NCBI GenBank assembly: GCA_030062745.1
Contig: CP099846.1
Location: 28,913,201-28,977,200, forward strand
Length of the DNA: 64,000 nucleotides
Direction of reading: 5' to 3'
DNA from: Capitulum mitella
Lineage: Eukaryota; Arthropoda; Thecostraca; Pollicipedomorpha; Pollicipedidae
Shown here: in pieces, positions 44,801 through 55,639 of the stretch
Layout of the letters: each line of letters starts with the position of its first letter
How positions within the stretch are numbered: position 1 is the first letter of the stretch
The notes under the pieces: model-generated
What the model saw: the letters and a program-made list of their open reading frames with translations, nothing else
Database searches by the model: none
What the model was told of the DNA's origin: nothing
Program-made: the position numbers and the translations under genes

Positions 44801-45070
44801 GGCGAGGCGTCGGTCCCAGCCCGGCCGCCGAGTGGCCGCCGGCGCGGCCGCCGACGCCTTTTGACCCGACCTGGCTGTTGAATCGGCCCGTCACGTGGCC
44901 GCAGGCACGTGAAGACTTCCGCTCCGGTGAGCGAGCCGGCCGCCCTCGGCGGGTGTGCGCACGGCCCGGCGTGGTCAGCGTTCGCGGTGACCTACTGTGA
45001 GGGTCCGAGCAGGAGCCTGGAGGCGTTCCGGCTGGGCCGGCGCCGTGAGCCCGTTTGCGCTTTGCTCAAC
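44801..45070 (-). promoter_or_regulatory. CpG island promoter with two E-boxes
   Basis: CpG-dense sequence directly upstream of the - strand ATG at 44800. CACGTG sites lie at 44892-44897 and 44906-44911, the first within GTCACGTGGCC, a CLEAR/USF-type context. This arrangement supports 44800 as a genuine first coding exon. Confidence 0.5.
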
Positions 45071-46233
45071 GGCGCCCGTTCAAACACGACCGAGTTTTCT
45101 GCGGTCGAAGTGAGCCGCGGGATTTTTCGTGCCTATGGCCCGAGCAGGCGGTGCTTTTCCTCGCTTTCGGCAAACCGCCGGAGGGCGCCGCCGACCGCTA
45201 GGTTGTCAATACGAACGCCGTTGTTCCAATTTGCTTTTCCGGCATAATGTTTCCGCAAATAAAGTTGCTAACTCTGAGCGCACCACGTTCAGACTGCTAG
45301 CCATCTTCGATGTTTGGCGGACTTTTCGACCTCGGTCCAAACATGAACTTGTCAGAGCAGCTCCCGTGTCTCTCACATCACAGTAGCATCATGTTTTTTA
45401 CATAGATGGTGTCACTGTGAGGTCGCTGTTTCAGTGTCGTCAGTTCTGGTCATCACAAGCCATAACGGGAAAGAATGACGTTAAAAGGAATAAACTGCGT
45501 ACCGGTAAGTATAACCGTGTCTCTGCTGAAACGTGCTCAGTTTATTAGCTGCCCACGACGCTCACTGTGCCGTGGCCCTGGAGCTAAAGAAATGTTTCGT
45601 CACATGGTTGTTGCATGGAGCATAAATCCTCCATTGCACCTATAGATCCTCTCTTGCAGCAGGGTCACAGCACGTCCACGGTCTTCGGTTGCACTCATGT
45701 CCCATCCCCTTCTACGTACTTGTTTAGATCAAATCTCTTTTTATCATTTCCACATCACTTAACTAGCCTTCTGTCCTAAAACTGATGGGTGCAGTTTGCT
45801 TGGCGACCGACCTGGAAGAGTGCGGTTCTCTCCACCGTGGTAAGGCAGGTTTGGGGCGTTTGGGCGTGTGTTATGACCATTTGGTCCGCTGTGAATGCCA
45901 GGGAGGACTCGCATAGACACACAGGCACGGCGGTGCCGTTGGCACGTCAAATTTACTCCACGAAATCATCCGTGAACTTAGAATTGTACAGCCGTATGTG
46001 GCGTTCAAAGTTCATCAAACGAGCTTTGCTTAGCACAGATTCTGTTGCCGGAACAGCTAACTCGGCAAAGATTCAAATTCAAATAGTTAAAAACGGATCA
46101 GTTCTTCAAAAGACTAAAATCATGTAAAATGTTTCCTACTAAACCACTTTGAGCGGCAGTGTGTGTCACACAACGGGCTGCCTAACAACTTGACTTCTTC
46201 TGCCTCCCCGTCTCCCTCTTCTCTCTCTGCCTC

Positions 46234-46278
<45 letters not shown>

Positions 46279-47044
46279 CCTCCCTCTCTTTCTCTTTCAT
46301 TCTCTCTCTGCCGGCAGATACCGCTCCGTTGGAAGTCTGAGTCACGGGGCAGCGTTCCCGTAAACAAACAGAGCCCAGCATAGCACTAGTTTGCTACGTT
46401 TACATTGTGTTTGTGGGACGAATTCAGTATTTAGGCTGCTGAACCGAGTTCCTGTCCGGACAACGAACAAAAAAACCGCCGTCATGCTCCAAAGCACTGA
46501 CGTGGGCACAAATCTTCCAAGGTTTATAACTACTTTGACTGCAATGGCAACTGCGCACTATTGTCGTAATACCCGATCCGAGAAGAGAAAACAGTCGGAA
46601 ACGTGCAAAAAAACAGGTCTGTTTGGGCAGCAGAACGGATAGGAAGAGCTAGCCAGTATTTCCGAGACCTTTGTTCATTATGAGGTGGATTTAGGAGAGA
46701 TGAATTTTTTCGCGCTCTACCCGAAACGATTCTTAGACATGGTGCATATTTTCCCCTCCCCATTGCTACTTAAATGATAAACTATGGACTACGGAGCACC
46801 CCGCAGGAAACAGAAAAATGCTTATTACGAACTACGCCAAAGGCTAAGACTACCTTGTTTCAGCTAGCAGAAAAATCAAATTGAGCGACCGGCCAAGCCG
46901 CGTAGGGCCATGGCGTCTTCTGAATGATAATAACTTTGCAACCACTTAGCACGGAATCATAAAATTCTTACTAGAACAAAGCTCAGCTTTTCAAATTCCC
47001 CGTTTTTCCACGTTTATTTCCAAGCTCTTCCTTCCACATAACCC
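45071..47044. other. Intergenic, no gene seen
   Basis: No supported coding region. It contains the (CT)n tract listed separately. Confidence 0.5.
46210..46312. repeat. (CT)n / (CCCT)n microsatellite
   Basis: About 100 bases of CTCT with CCCTCCCT interruptions. Confidence 0.9.
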
Positions 47045-47225
47045 CACCGCCTGACCCGGACGCGGGGTCAGGAGGCGCCAAATGGACCGATGACCCCGGA
47101 AACGGTGGGACGCGCTCGCCCCGGCCATCGCCGCCGCCGGACGCGGTCAGAGGGATGCGCAGACGCGCGGCGGACAGTTTTGAACGCCAGCGGAAGCGGC
47201 CCGGTTCGGCTCCGGTTTGTTATGT
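47045..47225. promoter_or_regulatory. Small CpG-rich block
   Basis: Sharp GC peak in AT-rich DNA. It could be a small promoter or an unrecognised exon. No convincing frame. Confidence 0.25.
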
Positions 47226-47569
47226 TATGTTTGTTATGGATGCCGGCTCCGGCATCCGGTTACAGGATGTCCCTCACTGCGAACAGACGAATGACGGCAC
47301 ATAGGTTTTGAACTAAATTACACTTTCTGAAGATTAAGACATTTTTTCAGAAAAAAATGACGATGAGCGCATTATAGGTGACTTTTTTCAGGAAAACCAG
47401 TTTTTTATAAAAGTCGACCTAATTGGGGCATTCTTTTTAACACGTATTTTGAGTTAAGTGGCGCCCGTTGTCTGCGCCACCTGGAATCGCAGGATTGGCT
47501 GAAGGCTGCCTCAACGACGACAGTCCTGGACATGCGTGTAGCAGCCCTATGGCACGTACTGCAACGGCA

Positions 47570-47770
47570 CTACTAACTTACCCTACCAACTTCGCATAAT
47601 TTAACATTAGCCTCATGGCGTTGCGTGGAAAAAAACTGCCAAAAATATGTCTGGCTCTCCCAGCTTTGAAAACGATCCTGCACGGATGCCGTTGGGTGCC
47701 TTTGGTGCGAAACGTCGGGCACTCTACCGCATGAGAGAACGTTCGTCCAGCCCCCCCCCCCCCCTCCTAG
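47570..47770. repeat. Dispersed repeat with polyC end, copy 1
   Basis: Shares a collinear block with 59925-60040: ATGGCGTTGCGTGGAAA here, ATGACGTTGCATGGAAA there, followed by a matching TGCCAAAAAT/GTAAAAAT segment. Ends in a run of about 14 C. Confidence 0.45.
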
Positions 47771-47999
47771 ATCCACCGATGGTGTCGGCCAGTCTTGTTA
47801 AAGTTTCGAAATGAGCTCCACTGGAGCCATCGCGGTGGCTTCAAATTTGACCTTTGCGAGTGTTGGCGGATGTGGCACCCATTGAACTCTGAGATTAATA
47901 TCTGAAATTAATGCCTGAGAACAGATACTAATTTTGCGAATAACAATACTCAATCGATCAATAAAACAATACGGCTTATATTATAAATATACATTGGAT

Positions 48000-48225
<226 letters not shown>

Positions 48226-49640
48226 AGATTATGATAGATCATTTAGCTCTGTGCTATTTACCTGGAAAGAAATCAATATAATGGCTTTCGAGCAGGGGCA
48301 CGGAAACCCCTGTTTACTTGGGGTGGGGGGGGGGGGCGAGAAACATTTTGGGTTAATTCTTTCCAGTCAGTCACCCATAAGGTCAATGTTAAATTTCAAG
48401 AAAGCTTGGGGCCGAAGCTCCCCTGTCCCCATGGCTCCCGTGCCTCTAGTCTTGAGCTAACGTACGGGAGCGATTCGTACGTTCGGTTCGGTTTCGACGG
48501 TCATTTGAACAACAAAGATCACCCATCGGTTGCGTTGCACGTCGCTGATTGTGCGAGTGTTGTCAGCCTCACTGCCTTCGCACCTGCGTTTGTACATGCA
48601 ACGGCGTTTGCGCCGCGGCAATGCGCTCATCGGCAACGGCGCCGCGGCGAGACATGAATTGATACAAAAGTGAATGCCGCTTACCGTGCGCTGTTTACCG
48701 CCTTGGTCGACGGCTTGCAAGAGGCAATCTGAGAGTCAAAAAGCGTTGGGCAAAGAAACGTGCGTCCACCTGGGAGACAAATGAAACAGCAAACATGGCT
48801 GCCATAGCGAACCACTATAGCCGAAACAGGGGCGCGTACAAGTCGCGCTGGCGGGTGGGGGGGGGGGCTGCGGCACTAGTATCCCAGTGGAGAATGTGCT
48901 GCGTTTAAGTGTTGAAAAAGTGCTAACTAGTGTTGGAAAAAGCTTATATTATGTTTTTTTCAAGTCCGGTGCACGCATTTTTTAAACAACCTTTGCATAA
49001 GGATAATCAATATACATGCCACATTTTTACCTTGGGAAATACGTGATAAGAATTACGAAGCACCCTTGCTATGCGCGAGAAGTTTGTTGTAGACTTCTGT
49101 ATAAGTGGCATTAATGATTCAGTTTACCAGCGAGCCAAAGGCGAGTATATAAACTGAATATTTAATGTCATTAATATACAAAACGATTTATGCGTGACCG
49201 TTTTGCGAGCAAACTCAGTTTTCATTGACTACCCATTTATTAAATTTATTTCGCGTATGGTAGGGCATTAATCCAAGGCCTGATATGGATATATATATAT
49301 ATATATATATATAAATATATATAACTGACTTGTTTATGCACTGCTCAACTTTAGCACGTGTTCCATGACAAAACAATCCACTGTCATGAACAAAAAATAA
49401 AACTAAACGGTTAATATTATGTACTAAATGTTTCGGTGTTTAGGCCTATTGTACAGGAACCTGCACGTGGGAGAGTACTTAACGTTGGCGGGCCAAGATC
49501 ATTTGGAAGTCGTTGTTCTCCAGATATTATTATCGGGCTTCTGCTAAATTTTCCCAAAGCTGTTAGGGCCATTGCCCCAGCCAAGATCCTTCAGAAGGCA
49601 CCAGCATCCCCTAAGTTACGCCGACCTCACGCTACGCGCG
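48226..49640. other. Intergenic, no gene seen
   Basis: Contains polyG runs (48327-48337 and 48858-48867) typical of short-element ends, and an (AT)n tract at 49287-49325. Confidence 0.5.
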
Positions 49641-49744
49641 AACCAATGAGGTCCGCGGTGTCCACAATAGGTGTCGTACTGCGCGCGGGGCAGCGGGTCC
49701 ATGAAGGGCGCGCTGTCTGGACGTTCAGTGCCGGTCGCCGCCGC

Positions 49745-50073
49745 GCGGCACGTCTGAACGGCCACCGACAGCCGTCTCAGCGGGCTCATCCTGCGCTTGC
49801 GAGCGGCGCCGGTGCCAGCCGACGGAAGACGGCCGCTCGGAGACGCCGACGAGCCACTGGTTCAGCCGCGAGCACGGACGGCGTCTGTCACGCTTCCCGG
49901 CCTCGGCTGGCCGCTGCAGGCAGCGCTCGGCGGCCAGCTGAGCGGCCGCCGGCCTGGCACGCCGACCGCGTCCGAGACCGGCGGCCGCCGAGCGCTGCTT
50001 GAACTGTTCGTGCACGGCTCGACACCGTCGCAGCTGGAGGACGTCATCCGCGCCTCGCACCGGCCCGCCCTGA
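49745..50073 (+). CDS. GC-rich exon candidate, unknown protein
   Basis: In one + strand frame nearly every codon ends in G or C. The sequence reads ...LILRLRAAPVPADG...RRALLELFVHGSTPSQ, LEDVIRASHRPALM and ends at CCTGATG|GTGAGGA, a good donor. Possible acceptors lie near 49,760-49,770 (GTCTCAG|C). No family is recognised and no partner exon was found. The pogo element lies 370 bases downstream. Confidence 0.25.
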
Positions 50074-50652
50074 TGGTGAGGACGGGCGAGAGTATCATGA
50101 CCGGTATCGTGTTAGGCAGGAGACAGTGGCTCAGCCTGCGCCGCAGGCCCTGCCATACCGGCCGCGCCTACAGCAGAAAACAAGGTAAACAAGAAAACAA
50201 AAAACAACAGGTTACAGGAAAACAAGAAAACTCCTGACCTCTGGGAAGTCAAATTATACAGCCGTTTGGTTTTTGGAAGCGTCAGGACCTCGCAAGTGTG
50301 CCTGCCCAATATTCCCATGATTTTCCATTCCATACGCGACTACTTTCTTTTTGAAAATTCAGTCCCTCCAATGTGCTATCCCACCTGCCCATGAAACGTT
50401 TTCTCTTCCTTTGGTCTCTACGGTGACAAGGAGACGAGTTATGTAGGGGAAGGTGGGGTAAGACGGACCAGCTAAGGTTTGAAGTCACATTTCTCGCTAC
50501 CATGCTATCCAACCTCACATTGTTCATAGTCTTCTGAATGTTGATTCTTTCCTCTTTTGATACGTGCAGACGCTGGATTTGAAATTCAAGAAATTTAGGT
50601 GGTGCTTGCTCTTAAAGGGGGACGAGTCAAAGTCAGCGACAAGAAAAAACGC

Positions 50653-50688
50653 GGGGTAAGATGGACCACAAGTGGTCCGTCTTACCCC
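50653..50688. repeat. Subterminal palindrome (transposase site), left
   Basis: A 36-bp palindrome of the pogo element's TIR core: GGGGTAAGATGGACCAC and its reverse complement. Confidence 0.85.
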
Positions 50689-51002
50689 AGCAGTGTCTGC
50701 TATCCATTTATGTTTGTATAACTTCTATACTCTTGTAAACCAAAGGAAAAAGAGCGATAAAATAACACAATAAACGTTTATTCTGTACTCAGATATGTGA
50801 TAGAAAATGAACTAAAAACAAACAAGGTGCGTGTTGATACTATCGTTTGGTATAAAATGCATGTCAGCTCAGCACTTAGACTCATAGTTCACATGTGAAC
50901 CACTCATCTTCCTCCCCGATTCCCGCACACATATCATGCGCCCATTTTTTGCAAACGCTGCAGCGCACCCATCCATCCTCTGATACTGAGCGCGTGAAGC
51001 TG

Positions 51003-52820
51003 TCATGGCAGTAAAGACAGTGTGTCAGGATCTTCATCCTCGTCACTTGATAAGACATGGTCGCGTACTTTAGGCTTACGGTTCTTTTTGGATTTCTTTT
51101 CTTTGCTGTGTGCTTTCCTCTTTTTCGTGGGCGCCTTGGCCTGTTCTTTTTCTTCTTGCAGCATCTTTTTGTACGGAGAGCTTGTTAGCACTGCACATGC
51201 TCCCGTTATGCGACGCCTCTTCGTTTTGCCGTTCTGCGCTTGGCGGGATGCTCTCGGAACCGGGATGATGTGATGAGGTGAGACAGCGAGACCCTCGTGG
51301 CTGTTGCTTGGCAAGGGTTCATCTTTACTGGATGAGTCTTCTGCCTCAGATGTAGGGAGCTGGTGATGCGTCTGCCCTGAGCTGGCTGAAATCGTTGCTG
51401 GACTAGCAGCAGGGAGCTGGCTGCGCGGCTGCCCTGAGCTGGTTGAAGCCGTTGCTGGACCAGCAGCAGGGGCTTGTCTGCGCGGCTGCCCTGAGCTGGT
51501 TGAAGCCGTTGATGGACCAGCAGCAGGGGGTTGGCTGCGCGGCTGCTCTGAACTGGTTAAGGCAGTCGCTGGACCGACGTCCTCATCCAGTCTCTCTGTG
51601 ACTTCTGCCGCAGCGAAATCTTCCTCCCCGAAGACGTCACGGTTGCACGGGAAGATGCCAGTCCGGCGGAATGCGTTGATGGCAGTCGTTGGAACTGCAG
51701 CCTGGAGATAGGCCTCTCCGAACAACTGGCCAACCTGGTAAACAGTCACTACTCTGCCGGGGTTATTTCTGAGCCATTTCTCCACTGCTTGGCCATAGAA
51801 TGTGTTCAGTGGAAGCATGAAGCCCACATCCAGAGGCTGCATCTTGTGCGTGCAGTGCGGGGGCAGCACGATCATGGTCACGTAGTTCGCTCTAGCCAGC
51901 TCGATGACATCCAGGTTCTTCGTGTGGGTAACGTGACCGTCCAGGATCAGGAGAACCGGATCCTCCTCGGAAGGTTTAGCATGGCTTAAGAAATGGCGGA
52001 ACCACTGGGTAAAAATGTCGGTCTGCATCCAGCCCGACGGATGGCAGGCGTGTCCGGTTCCAGGTGGACAGCCATCCAGCAATTCAGGTTTCATCCGAAC
52101 CCGTGGGAAGATCAGAAACGGTGGGATGTAGTTGCCTCCTGCAGCCATACAGACCACGGCCGTTGTGAGGATACCACGCTCCGCTGAGGTCAGGGTGCCG
52201 ACCTGAGACTTCCCTTTGCGTGCGAAGACTTTGGTCGACTTTGTCTGGACAGTCGTCAGCCCCGTCTCGTCACAGTTGAAGATGCGGTGAGCCGGAAACT
52301 TTGTTATGTCCAACTCATGCTCTAGAAGATCAAAAAACTTCCCTACGTTCACTCGATTAAATGCCCTGGCACGGGCTGCCGATGTCGCCTCAGGCACACG
52401 AAGCGCCACCTCCGGATACCTGCGCTGGAATCCGGCCAACCAGTCTTTTCCGGCGAGACCGCTCTCCTTGTTGAAGTTGTGAGTTATGTTATTCTTTTCC
52501 GCCATATGAAAGGCCAGGTATCGCACGTCTTTGGTTGTTAGTCCGAAAAACTTGCTCTCCATCATAAGGATGTGGTTTACCAGCTCCTTCTCCTGAGCTG
52601 GGCTAAACACAGTCATCCTGGAGCCTAACAGCTTATCAGTCCCCTTGGCACATTTGTTTTGATTTTTCACCCTTCGCTTCAGGGTTGTCTTGGGGACGCT
52701 GAATGCTCTGGCAGCTTTCAAAAAACCCATCGATTTTGATTTCACAGCTTCAATGGCTAACGCCATTTTCTCCTCGTCCCAACTTCCACGATCGGTTTTA
52801 CGCTCGTACTTGCGCGGCTT
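51003..52820 (-). CDS. pogo/jerky-family transposase (HTH_psq, CENP-B HTH, DDE_1)
   Basis: An uninterrupted frame of 605 codons. Numbering here counts two codons (TTG, CAG) before the first AAG. A psq-type helix-turn-helix spans about 17-55 (ALAIEAV...AARAFSVPKTTL). A CENP-B-type second DNA-binding domain spans about 70-145. The DDE_1 catalytic domain spans about 165-345, with acidic residues D186 (FNCDETGL), D296 (LILDGH) and D333 (QPLDVG). A Ser/Gln/Pro tail has four 19-residue repeats (418-493), then a lysine-rich nuclear signal (about 565-590) and an acidic end. No ATG precedes the conserved start: the frame opens at TTTTTGCAG|AAGCCGCGC, a textbook acceptor. Either a small upstream exon supplies the start or ATG codon 21 (52764-52766) is used. 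AAG|GTAAGAG near 53130 is a possible 5'-leader donor. It mobilises its own element by cut and paste at TA. Confidence 0.9.
   Translation of the reverse strand, partial: KPRKYERKTDRGSWDEEKMALAIEAVKSKSMGFLKAARAFSVPKTTLKRRVKNQNKCAKGTDKLLGSRMTVFSPAQEKELVNHILMMESKFFGLTTKDVRYLAFHMAEKNNITHNFNKESGLAGKDWLAGFQRRYPEVALRVPEATSAARARAFNRVNVGKFFDLLEHELDITKFPAHRIFNCDETGLTTVQTKSTKVFARKGKSQVGTLTSAERGILTTAVVCMAAGGNYIPPFLIFPRVRMKPELLDGCPPGTGHACHPSGWMQTDIFTQWFRHFLSHAKPSEEDPVLLILDGHVTHTKNLDVIELARANYVTMIVLPPHCTHKMQPLDVGFMLPLNTFYGQAVEKWLRNNPGRVVTVYQVGQLFGEAYLQAAVPTTAINAFRRTGIFPCNRDVFGEEDFAAAEVTERLDEDVGPATALTSSEQPRSQPPAAGPSTASTSSGQPRRQAPAAGPATASTSSGQPRSQLPAASPATISASSGQTHHQLPTSEAEDSSSKDEPLPSNSHEGLAVSPHHIIPVPRASRQAQNGKTKRRRITGACAVLTSSPYKKMLQEEKEQAKAPTKKRKAHSKEKKSKKNRKPKVRDHVLSSDEDEDPDTLSLLP
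51348..51575 (-). repeat. 57-bp coding tandem repeat in the transposase tail
   Basis: Four units encoding variants of GPATASTSSGQPRSQPPAA, with no frame break. Confidence 0.85.
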
Positions 52821-52913
52821 CTGCAAAAATATTAAAAAATTAGCTTATTGAAATTTGTAGATACATAGGTACTTTAAACAAGTCACAGTGTTTTAGCGAG
52901 GTTTTGTATCTGT

Positions 52914-52969
52914 GGGGTAAAATGGACCACCACGGGGTAAGACGGACCACTAGTGGTCCGTCTTACCCC
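52914..52969. repeat. Subterminal iterons (transposase sites), right
   Basis: One half-site at 52914-52930 followed by a 36-bp palindrome at 52934-52969, again built from GGGGTAAGACGGACCAC. Confidence 0.85.
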
Positions 52970-53339
52970 AAACCTAAATTTTGGAAACATCATGACGTAG
53001 ATACTAAATAGCCCAACATTGCGAAAACTTGCCTGCCCTAACTTGTGCTTCTATCATTGCTCTTCACAGCAAAATACAAAGAAAAATTAATGATGCAAAA
53101 AACGCGTCTAAATTTAATCATTCTTAGACCTCTTACCTTAGATCAGCGCGACAAAAAAGACCATTTTACTCAATAACTCAATATCCGTGCGTCCTGGAAC
53201 CATTAGCCCAAGATGGCGACTGGCGCGAAGGAAAACAAAGGTAGTTAGTGTATAGTGTAGCAGATGGCAGCAGCGATTCAGCCGGGAAGGCTGGTGGTTC
53301 GTCTTACCCCAGTGGGCCGTCTTACCCCACCTTCCCCTA

Positions 53340-54179
53340 CCATTTTGGTTGCAGTATGTGCAGGCTAGCTTCATAGCTTGGGCGATACTCGACGGGAAAT
53401 TGACTATTCCGTCTTGTGTACAGCAGACGACAGATGGAGCTTTCCTCTGACCTGATCCCAAATTGCAACAGACACCTGACATTTTGGCAACCGGTAGCAT
53501 TTTTCCTTTTTGTTTTTGAAAAAACCAATAACGTGCGTTTCCGGTCTTGAAAACAAAGGAAATGTCTGACGACGTCATAGACGTTGAAGATTACTTTAAA
53601 AAGAGGCCAAGAGAACCGCACTAACATCAAACGTGAAATTTGACGCACACAGTTCTCACTTTTCTAGACCAAGAACAGATTTTATGCTCAAAGACATGGA
53701 AGTGCTGATTAGCTTCGCTGTTTTACGGCAGCCAGAGGCGGCACTAAGGGGAAATAAAGAAGTTTTGCGTCGTGCGTACCAACAAATTTTGGCTTAACGT
53801 GTGGGTGCCACCCAGATTTTCATACAGGGATGTCAACACCCAAGAAGTCTCGATGCTTTCACCAACCGCCAAACCTTAGCGTCCCCTATAGCGTTGTAGT
53901 TCCTTTTCAGGCCTGTAGATGTCGGAGCGGACACCAGACAGCGTGACTGTGCCACAGGCGACTCGGGCGCTGTCGTGTCTTGGTCTAGGCAGCAGACGTG
54001 TACCGGGATCCCGATGGAATGTTGGCTATCCTCGTTTTTCGTCAGATTCCGAATTGACCAGGGTAAGTGCTGCGTCACCTGGGCACCGCTTTGCTCCGAA
54101 AGGACACGACCTTTCCGAGATGACACAATGTCATTTCGATCCCAGGTCAACTAGGGGCTGAATACAACATGGGGATAAT
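53340..54179. other. Flank of the pogo insertion, no supported gene
   Basis: - strand frames of about 100-146 codons run out of the element's right end into this DNA and are not recognised. A short + strand peptide, MSDDVIDVEDYFKKRPREPH (53562-53624), starts with an ATG but has no support. Confidence 0.4.
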
Positions 54180-54640
54180 CTGCATTCCATGGGGATTCCG
54201 ACACATTACTGCCAGGCAGTGTCTACTGCAATGCCTGCGGAAGCAGCGGGCGGCCGGGCCGGCTGCCGTTTGTTCTGGGTGCCATTGCCGGAGATACCGT
54301 ATTGCCACCTGATCGTCTCCCCTGAGCTGCATCACTCCGTTCACATCCTGCGCTTAGCGCTTCACGGCTTCGTGTGGCAGGCCAGCCTGCCCTGCTCGTG
54401 CCGACCGGCTTGCGTCAGCGATAAATGCCAGGTGCTCGTGCGCGACCGTGCCCCGCTGGCGCCACCGCCAGAGGAGGGCGGCAGGCCCCGCCGCGCGCGG
54501 AACGCCTTTCTACAGAGACAGTCCGGGCTGACGGCGCGCGCTTTTTTGGCGCGCGCACCGGCTGGGCACTGCTCTCGCACGTGGGTGACAGCCTGGGCCC
54601 ATTGGTCGGCGTGCTGGCGCTGAGCGTCGTCTTTCAACCG
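54180..54640 (+). pseudogene. GC-rich block, faint CDF zinc-transporter-like segment
   Basis: Near 54535-54650 one + strand frame reads RFFGARTGWALLSHVGDSLG then PLVGVLALSVVFQ. This resembles transmembrane helix 5 of ZnT1-type cation diffusion facilitators, but the zinc-binding H-x3-D is H-x2-D here and the flanking helices are not found. Upstream frames in the block are open but unlike any known protein. It could be a decayed exon or chance. Confidence 0.2.
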
Positions 54641-55139
54641 TCATGGAATCAATATCCAACCGATTCATCTTCTTCATAGCCGCTTTGGGTCAGGATCAGA
54701 ATCGATTCCCAGCTCAGTGAATCTGGTGGCGGTATGAAGCCCAAGTCTGGTCACTGCGCTGCGGATTTCGGAGGCTGAGAACACCAGGCCCACGGGATCG
54801 CGCTGGTCTCTTAGCAAGGACGACGCCTGCTGCTAACGGGTGACGGAGGCCCATTTACACGTCGTCGACTTCCGATCCATTCACAGAACACAAAACGCAA
54901 ACCCTTGGCAGCAAGTGATCGTGTGGAATGTCGAATGGAAAGCCGATAACGTTTTGTGGTCGGGCGTGGCAGGGCGATGGTAATCAGCAGAAATGACCGT
55001 GCAGGAGATGGGGCAAGATTCTGACATTCACTGCTTCTAACTACTCCTCGACTGTAAAAATCATTATATTTGCCATGCATGCACCATCACAGTTCAGCAT
55101 TACTTTCATTCCCCTTCAAGCGCCGACGGTAAAACCTTT

Positions 55140-55624
55140 TGTCCTGGACGACCGTGGCACGGATCTGCGATGTCTCGGCCAACTGCAACATCGGCGCGCT
55201 GTCGTCTGCGGCCCTGCGTGCCGGCTGGCGACACGACACCCGCGGCCGGCTGGCTGGCGACCGGTCTCTGGCGGCGCCCTGCTGCCGCACGCTCTGGCGC
55301 CGGCGGCCGGTGACCGGCTGTTGGACGGCTGTTGGACGGCCGCTGGACGGTTGCTGGACGGCTGCTGGACGGCTGCTGAACGGCTGCTGGACGGCTGCTG
55401 GACAGCTGCTGGACGGCCACTGGGCATCTGCTGAACGGCTGCTGGACGGTTGCGGGACGGCTGCGGGGCGGCTGGCGTGGGAGTGGGATAGGGGCTCAGC
55501 CGCTTTCGATCGGTGCCGGCCCGCGCCTGGCCGCGCCGTGACTGGTCGTGTTTCAGCCGCCGTGGTCACCTGTTGGACGAGGCGTTCCGCTCGGGGCGAC
55601 CGACGTGAAATGTGTTGCTTGTGA
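55140..55624 (+). other. GC-rich block with minisatellite, possible terminal exon
   Basis: A + strand frame runs from about 55139 to a TGA at 55622-55624. AATAAA follows at 55626-55631, so a transcript could end here. A short stretch, RLAGDRSLAA (about 55240), recalls the LAGDR motif after HVW in ZnT C-terminal domains, but little else fits. The frame then runs through the 11-bp repeat, which argues that it is not conserved protein. Confidence 0.25.
55317..55480. repeat. 11-bp minisatellite
   Basis: About 14 units of GCTGCTGGACG with a few substitutions. Confidence 0.9.
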
Positions 55625-55639
55625 TAATAAAACAGTCTG

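Larger units (their letters stand above)
50446..53337 (-). mobile_element. Complete pogo/jerky-type DNA transposon
   Basis: The 2892-bp element is flanked by TA on both sides (50444-50445 and 53338-53339). Terminal inverted repeats begin GGGGAAGGTGGGGTAAGACG and match at 24 of 25 positions. The core GGGGTAAGACGGACCAC recurs inside as palindromic copies at 50653-50688 and 52934-52969, with single copies at 52914-52930 and about 53293-53313, probably transposase-binding sites. The - strand carries one long transposase frame. A TTTATT at about 50778 gives a - strand AATAAA downstream of the stop. Intact frame and near-identical ends suggest recent activity. Confidence 0.92.

Noticed and set aside
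53562-53624. MSDDVIDVEDYFKKRPREPH peptide as a small gene
   Set aside because: Only 20 codons, no homologue, no regulatory or splice support.
53138-53648. - strand frames of 146 and 103 codons at the right end of the pogo element
   Set aside because: They cross from flank into the terminal inverted repeat and match no known family.
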